Positions 59,385-64,000 of a DNA stretch of 64,000 nucleotides are shown piece after piece. Location of the stretch: the NCBI RefSeq assembly GCF_013391085.1, contig NZ_CP058334.1, positions 1,736,001 through 1,800,000 of the forward strand. Direction: 5' to 3'. A program made the translations under genes and the position numbers. Below the pieces are notes generated by a model. It saw only the letters and a program-made list of their open reading frames with translations, did not search any database and was not told the DNA's origin. Source of the stretch: Natronomonas halophila (GTDB taxonomy: Archaea; Halobacteriota; Halobacteria; Halobacteriales; Haloarculaceae). Position 1 is the first letter of the stretch. Every line of letters begins with the position of its first letter.

Positions 59385-59843
59385 TTAGCTTCTGAACAGC
59401 CGATAGGCGCCCATTCCGACCGCGACCTGCTTTTCCTCGCCGTCGGGCGTTTCGCTCATCACTTCGATGTAGGAGACGCCGACGCTGCCGCCGGCCCGGA
59501 CGACCTCTGCGGTCGCCGTGAGGTCGCCGGTCGCCGGACGGAGGTAGTTGACGTTGAGGTTGATAGTCGAGAGGTCGTCCTCCAGCGGGTCGGTGAGGTA
59601 GGGCCGGAGGGCGATGCCGCCGACCACGTCGATGAGCGTCGAAGCGACGCCGCCCTGTATCGTCGGCGGGTCGGTCGGGTTCGTGAGTTTGTCGTCGAAG
59701 GGGATGGTCGAGACCATCCGGCCGATGTCGAACTCCTCGACGGTGAAGTTCAGCCACGAGAGGAACTGGTGTTCGGATTCGAGATACTCCTGTAACATGG
59801 CGACGGCCTCGTCGGGCACGTCGTGCGGTTCAACGTCCGTCAT
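59385..59843 (-). CDS. Hotdog-fold thioesterase (PaaI-like)
   Basis: 152 residues from ATG 59843 (MTDVEPHDVPD), or 157 from GTG 59858. The family motif is here IQGGVASTLIDVVGG, with Gln in place of the His usual in HGG. Hotdog strands follow (INLNVNYLRPATGDL). It probably hydrolyses an acyl-CoA. It converges on the M32 gene. Confidence 0.8.
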   Translation of the reverse strand: MTDVEPHDVPDEAVAMLQEYLESEHQFLSWLNFTVEEFDIGRMVSTIPFDDKLTNPTDPPTIQGGVASTLIDVVGGIALRPYLTDPLEDDLSTINLNVNYLRPATGDLTATAEVVRAGGSVGVSYIEVMSETPDGEEKQVAVGMGAYRLFRS

Positions 59844-59936
59844 GTGGAATCTTGCCACCCACGGTGGCTTGTATGCTGGGGTGGCCGCCGTTCGCCGACC
59901 CGTGCTCTCAAGTAACCGCGCACCATCGTGTGATAT

Positions 59937-60239
59937 GTGAGCAAATCAGAATCCGGGTTCGATGCCGAGGCGCTCGCAGCGGGTCTGGAGACGTTCGGCG
60001 GTGACCCCGAAGAGCGGCGGGCGGTAGCGCGCCACGCCCGCGACCTCGCGGACAGCGGCCGCTACGAGGCCGACGCCGACGTGCCGCTGACGCCCGAGCA
60101 CGTGGTCGTCCAGTTGGCCGACGCGCCGGAGGGTGGACCGGCCGAACGCTGGAACTGGTGGCTCGGCGCTCTGGAGTTCGCGTACGGAGGCTACACGGAG
60201 TTCACGCTGCGGCGCTGGAGCGCTCCTGACGAAGCCTGA
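59937..60239 (+). CDS. 100-residue haloarchaeal protein, unknown function
   Basis: Start GTG 59937 (SKSESGFDAEAL...). Mostly helical, acidic, with a tryptophan-rich stretch WNWWLGALEFAYGGY near residue 76. No catalytic motif. The start is the only likely one because of the stop codon just upstream. Confidence 0.6.
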   Translation: MSKSESGFDAEALAAGLETFGGDPEERRAVARHARDLADSGRYEADADVPLTPEHVVVQLADAPEGGPAERWNWWLGALEFAYGGYTEFTLRRWSAPDEA

Positions 60240-60307
60240 TACGCCGCTCAGCCCCGTCTGATGCGCATCCCGGTGTTTTTCCGTACGGGGTCTCTATTGT
60301 CGAGTGT

Positions 60308-60478
60308 ATGGGCTTCGGTAGTTACGACGAATCCGAGCAGAAGGACCAGAACGTCGAGGCGGACGAGGACGCTGCGGTCAACGTCCACGAAAACGACCAC
60401 GAGGGCGAGGTCGAATTCGAGTTCGAGGAAAGCGAGGAGTCACTGATCGACAAACTCCAGGACATGAAAGACGACTGA
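60308..60478 (+). CDS. DUF5786-type small haloarchaeal protein, second copy
   Basis: 56 residues starting MGFGSYDESEQKDQNVE, with EGEVEFEFEES and a helical end ESLIDKLQDM. Its layout matches the 22446-22619 protein (GxYDExE, EGEVE, then LLD/LID), so the two are paralogues. The function is unknown. Confidence 0.75.
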   Translation: MGFGSYDESEQKDQNVEADEDAAVNVHENDHEGEVEFEFEESEESLIDKLQDMKDD

Positions 60479-60651
60479 CTGTCGTCTCGACGAGAACACT
60501 GCATTCGCGTTTGTTTTCGCAAGGCTGCGGCGGTGTCGAATAGTCGATTCTCTCAACCGGGTTGTCGACCCGCTCTCGCTCCCCCGGTACGGAATCCCAG
60601 ATACTGAGATTCGATATCGACGGTTTTGGTGCCGCACGCCTACGTGTAAGC

Positions 60652-61161
60652 ATGACTTTCATGGTCCCGTTCGACGGCAAGGAACTCGCCGAGGCCGCCC
60701 TCGTCCGGGCAAAGGAGTTCAATACCGTTCTGGACGAGCGAATCGTCGCGGTGTCGGTGATCCCGAAGGAGAACGTCGAATACGCTAGAGAGCGGGGATG
60801 GTTACAGAAAGACGAACCCTTCGACGTTAAGAGAATCGTCGCCAAACTCCACGAACAGGTGCTCGAACTGGCGCCCGAGGCCAACTTCAGACACATCGTC
60901 GTCAGTCGCTACGCGCCGACCGGAACGATAGCCTCCCAACTACGCCGCCACGCCGAACAGGAGGACGCGTCGATGGTGTTCATCGGCAGCGAAAACGCCG
61001 GCCGCGTCGTCTCGACGGTGAGCAGCGTGGGGAACAACGTGGCGAGCGACGAGGACTACGACGTGGTCATCATCCGCAACCGGACGCCGTCGAAGATCGC
61101 CAAGATACGGAACAACTCGCCGCATCGGCGACAGAAATCGGACTTCTACTTTCCCCGGTGA
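60652..61161 (+). CDS. Universal stress protein (UspA-like)
   Basis: 169 residues from ATG 60652. The N-terminal strand and helix (VPFDGKELAEAALVRA) and the C-terminal FIGSENAGRVVSTVSSVGNNV with DVVIIR fit UspA. An ATP-binding motif GxxGxxxxxxxxxG(S/T) is imperfect. A basic tail of about 25 residues (KIAKIRNNSPHRRQK) is unusual for a halophile, and may bind nucleic acid. Confidence 0.78.
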   Translation: MTFMVPFDGKELAEAALVRAKEFNTVLDERIVAVSVIPKENVEYARERGWLQKDEPFDVKRIVAKLHEQVLELAPEANFRHIVVSRYAPTGTIASQLRRHAEQEDASMVFIGSENAGRVVSTVSSVGNNVASDEDYDVVIIRNRTPSKIAKIRNNSPHRRQKSDFYFPR

Positions 61162-61219
61162 TTCCCCCTGTGGTCCCGAACCGACGAAGGCAAACCACCC
61201 GAGCGAGTAACCACCGGTA

Positions 61220-62467
61220 GTGAACCTGCAGTTCCTCGGCGGTGCCGGCGAAGTCGGACGCAGCGCGATTCTCGTCAACGAGTCGCTGCTGCTCGATTTC
61301 GGCATGAAGACCGCCGACCCGCCACAGTACCCCGTCGGCGGGGTCCGCGGTGGCGGTCCCGACCCCGATGCAGTCGTCGTCAGCCACGGCCACCTCGACC
61401 ACGTCGGGGCGATTCCGGCCCTGCTGTCCGGCGACGCCCGCCCGCCGATTTACTGGACGCCGCCGACCGCCGAATTGGCGCTGACGCTGGCCCGCGACAC
61501 GCTCAAACTCCACGGCGGCACGCCGCGCTGTCCCTTCACCGAGGAGGACCTCCGCCGCGTCACCGAGGTTTCGGAACGCCGCGGCTACCGCGAAACCTTC
61601 GAGGCCGCCGGCCACGAGGTGACCTTCTTCAACGCCGGTCACATCCCCGGCAGCGCCCACGTCCTCGTCGACGACGGCGAGACGCGACTGCTCTATACGG
61701 GCGATTTTCATACGGAAAACCAGCGCCTCGTCTCCGGTACCGACGCCCGGCCCAACGCCGATATCGTCATCACCGAATCGACCTACGCCGACGTCGAACA
61801 CGAACCCCGTGAGTCGGTCGAACAGCGGTTCGTCGAGAGCGTCAAGACGACGCTGTGGGAGGGCGGCACCGTCGTCGTCCCCGCCTTCGCTATCGGCCGG
61901 ACGCAGGAACTGATGCTCGTCTGTGCGGCCCACGACATCGACTGCTACGTCGACGGGATGGGCAAGGACGTCACCCGGATGGTCCGCCAGCATCCCGAGT
62001 TCCTCCGGGACGGTGAGGCCATGCGCCGCGCCAAGTCTAATGCGCGGTTCGTAACCGGCCGCGACGGCCAGCGCAAGCGCATCGCCGACCAGCAGACGGT
62101 CGTCATCACCACCGCCGGGATGCTCTCGGGCGGCCCCGCGATGACCTATATTCCCGAAATCTATGCGAACCCGGTCAACAAGATCTGTTTTTCGGGCTAT
62201 CAGGTCGAGGGCACGCCCGGCCGCCAGTTGCTGGAGACGGGTGGTACCGAAATCAACGACCGGCACCTCCGCGTCAGCGCACAGGTCGAGAGTTACGACT
62301 TCTCGGCCCACGCCGACAGCGAGGGCCTGCGCGACTTCCTGAGCGACTACGAGGACACGCCGCTTCTGGTCAACCACGGCGATTCCTGCGAGTGGTTCGC
62401 CGAACAGTTGCGCGCCGACGGCCACGAGGCGGCTGCCCCCGAGTTGGGCGAGACCGTCGAAATCTGA
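61220..62467 (+). CDS. Metallo-beta-lactamase / beta-CASP nuclease-like protein
   Basis: 415 residues from GTG 61220. HGHLDH motif near residue 56, GHIPGSAHVLV near 143, YTGDFH near 160, and later FSAHAD and NHGD typical of beta-CASP RNA-processing enzymes related to aCPSF and RNase J. It is shorter than aCPSF1 and lacks KH domains, so it resembles aCPSF2. Function in RNA processing is inferred. Confidence 0.85.
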   Translation: MNLQFLGGAGEVGRSAILVNESLLLDFGMKTADPPQYPVGGVRGGGPDPDAVVVSHGHLDHVGAIPALLSGDARPPIYWTPPTAELALTLARDTLKLHGGTPRCPFTEEDLRRVTEVSERRGYRETFEAAGHEVTFFNAGHIPGSAHVLVDDGETRLLYTGDFHTENQRLVSGTDARPNADIVITESTYADVEHEPRESVEQRFVESVKTTLWEGGTVVVPAFAIGRTQELMLVCAAHDIDCYVDGMGKDVTRMVRQHPEFLRDGEAMRRAKSNARFVTGRDGQRKRIADQQTVVITTAGMLSGGPAMTYIPEIYANPVNKICFSGYQVEGTPGRQLLETGGTEINDRHLRVSAQVESYDFSAHADSEGLRDFLSDYEDTPLLVNHGDSCEWFAEQLRADGHEAAAPELGETVEI

Positions 62468-62547
62468 ACCGCCGCCCCAACGTCGGTCGACGTACGATAC
62501 CACGCGCCAAAGTGCGACTTAAGCCGCTCCAGCCCTAAATACCGATA

Positions 62548-63114
62548 ATGACGAACCGTCCGCTGGCCGCCGGGTCGACGCTTCTGGTCGACCTCGACGG
62601 CGTCGTCGCCGACCAGCTCCCGCGGCTCTGTACCTACCTCAACGACGAGCTGGGCCTCGACGTCGCCCCGACCGATATCGACGACTGGAGCTACGACGTG
62701 CCGGGCGTCGACGGCCACGTCGGCACGGTCATCACCGAACTGATGACCGACCACACGGAGTGGTACTTCGGCGGCATGGACCCGACGCCGGGCGTCGCCG
62801 ACGCCCTCGCGGACCTCCGCTCGGAGTACCGCGTCGAAATCGCGACCCACCGCGTCCCCGACACCCACGACGTCTCGAAGGCGTGGCTCGACGACCACGG
62901 CATCCCCTACGACGACTTCCACGAGGAGGTCCCCTCCGACAAGGGTGCGGTCCCCGGCGACGCGCTCATCGACGATTACCACCGCAACGTCGCCAACGCC
63001 CTCGATGCGGGCAAGACGGGCTTTCTGATGCGCCAGCCCTACAGCGACCCGACGGCCTGTGACGGCGCCCACGTCGTCGACTCGTGGGACGACGTGCGCA
63101 GCCTCCTGCTGTAG
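62548..63114 (+). CDS. HAD-family nucleotidase-like protein
   Basis: 188 residues. HAD motif I DLDGVVADQ at residues 15-23; motif II (IATHR) near 98; Lys in the VPSDKG region near 131; and motif IV-like LIDDYHRNV near 139. It resembles 5'(3')-deoxyribonucleotidases. It may remove phosphate from deoxyribonucleotides, but the exact substrate is uncertain. Confidence 0.75.
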   Translation: MTNRPLAAGSTLLVDLDGVVADQLPRLCTYLNDELGLDVAPTDIDDWSYDVPGVDGHVGTVITELMTDHTEWYFGGMDPTPGVADALADLRSEYRVEIATHRVPDTHDVSKAWLDDHGIPYDDFHEEVPSDKGAVPGDALIDDYHRNVANALDAGKTGFLMRQPYSDPTACDGAHVVDSWDDVRSLLL

Positions 63115-63150
63115 CCCCGACTTTTTGCACGCTCCGCCGCAAGGTGGGGT

Positions 63151-63969
<819 letters not shown>

Positions 63970-63970
63970 C

Positions 63971-64000
63971 ATGACGTGGCCGCCCGACGACTGTCCCGAA
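63971..64000 (+). CDS. Start of a following gene, 3' partial
   Basis: ATG at 63971, one base after the aldo/keto reductase stop, opens a frame (MTWPPDDCPE) to the window edge. Ten codons only, so no function can be given. Confidence 0.4.
   Translation, partial: MTWPPDDCPE

Overview
The window is a stretch of high-GC chromosome from a halophilic archaeon (class Halobacteria). The evidence is acidic proteins, T/A-rich archaeal promoter elements about 25-30 bases before many starts (several transcripts look leaderless), archaeal informational genes (NMD3, RLI/ABCE1, a PIN-ATPase-KH protein, a Taw2-like enzyme, a beta-CASP nuclease) and many small haloarchaeal proteins. The genus cannot be fixed from this sequence; a Natronomonas- or Haloarcula-like organism is plausible. 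I see no rRNA, tRNA, CRISPR array or intact insertion sequence. No stretch longer than about 300 bases lacks a gene.

Region by region. 2-4851: end of nmd3, a Taw2-like enzyme, a 33-residue membrane microprotein, an XPD/Rad3-type helicase and a three-gene overlapping small operon. 4954-6330: a small protein and a Tat lipoprotein resembling DyP peroxidases. 6467-15510: a redox island with three small membrane proteins, a TorD-type chaperone, a 718-residue HdrA/MvhD-like iron-sulfur fusion and, divergently, a Tat-exported cysteine-type formate dehydrogenase with beta subunit, extra membrane protein and cytochrome b. 15540-22442: small proteins, a DoxX-family protein, an aldehyde ferredoxin oxidoreductase homologue that lacks its cluster cysteines, and a Rossmann-fold protein followed by a membrane protein. 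22446-31633: two haloarchaeal families, a strongly structured intergenic element, mutL, a PAS histidine kinase, ABM and DJ-1/PfpI proteins, a winged-helix protein and mutS. 31876-43382: a large cell-surface protein, a DsbA-like protein, an SDR, an ABC exporter, lpdA, serB and a MEDS histidine kinase. 43392-47239: metY-metX-metY. 47385-54609: zinc-ribbon and winged-helix proteins, a YgfZ-like protein, RLI coupled to an EMC6-like protein, a multi-hairpin intergenic element and a pilin-like pair. 54719-64000: a PIN-ATPase-KH protein, M20 and M32 peptidases, a thioesterase, small proteins, a universal stress protein, a beta-CASP hydrolase, a HAD nucleotidase, an aldo/keto reductase and the first codons of another gene.

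How the genes fit together. The most coherent functional unit is the formate dehydrogenase island. The catalytic subunit has a Tat signal and should face outward; membrane subunits carry electrons; the TorD protein should load the molybdenum cofactor; the HdrA/MvhD-like fusion, translationally coupled to the chaperone, could link the system to cytoplasmic carriers. Mismatch repair (mutL, mutS) and methionine/cysteine synthesis (metX with two metY) are two further units. The most unusual items are the aldehyde oxidoreductase homologue without cluster ligands, the HdrA/MvhD fusion and two structured intergenic elements that may be RNAs.
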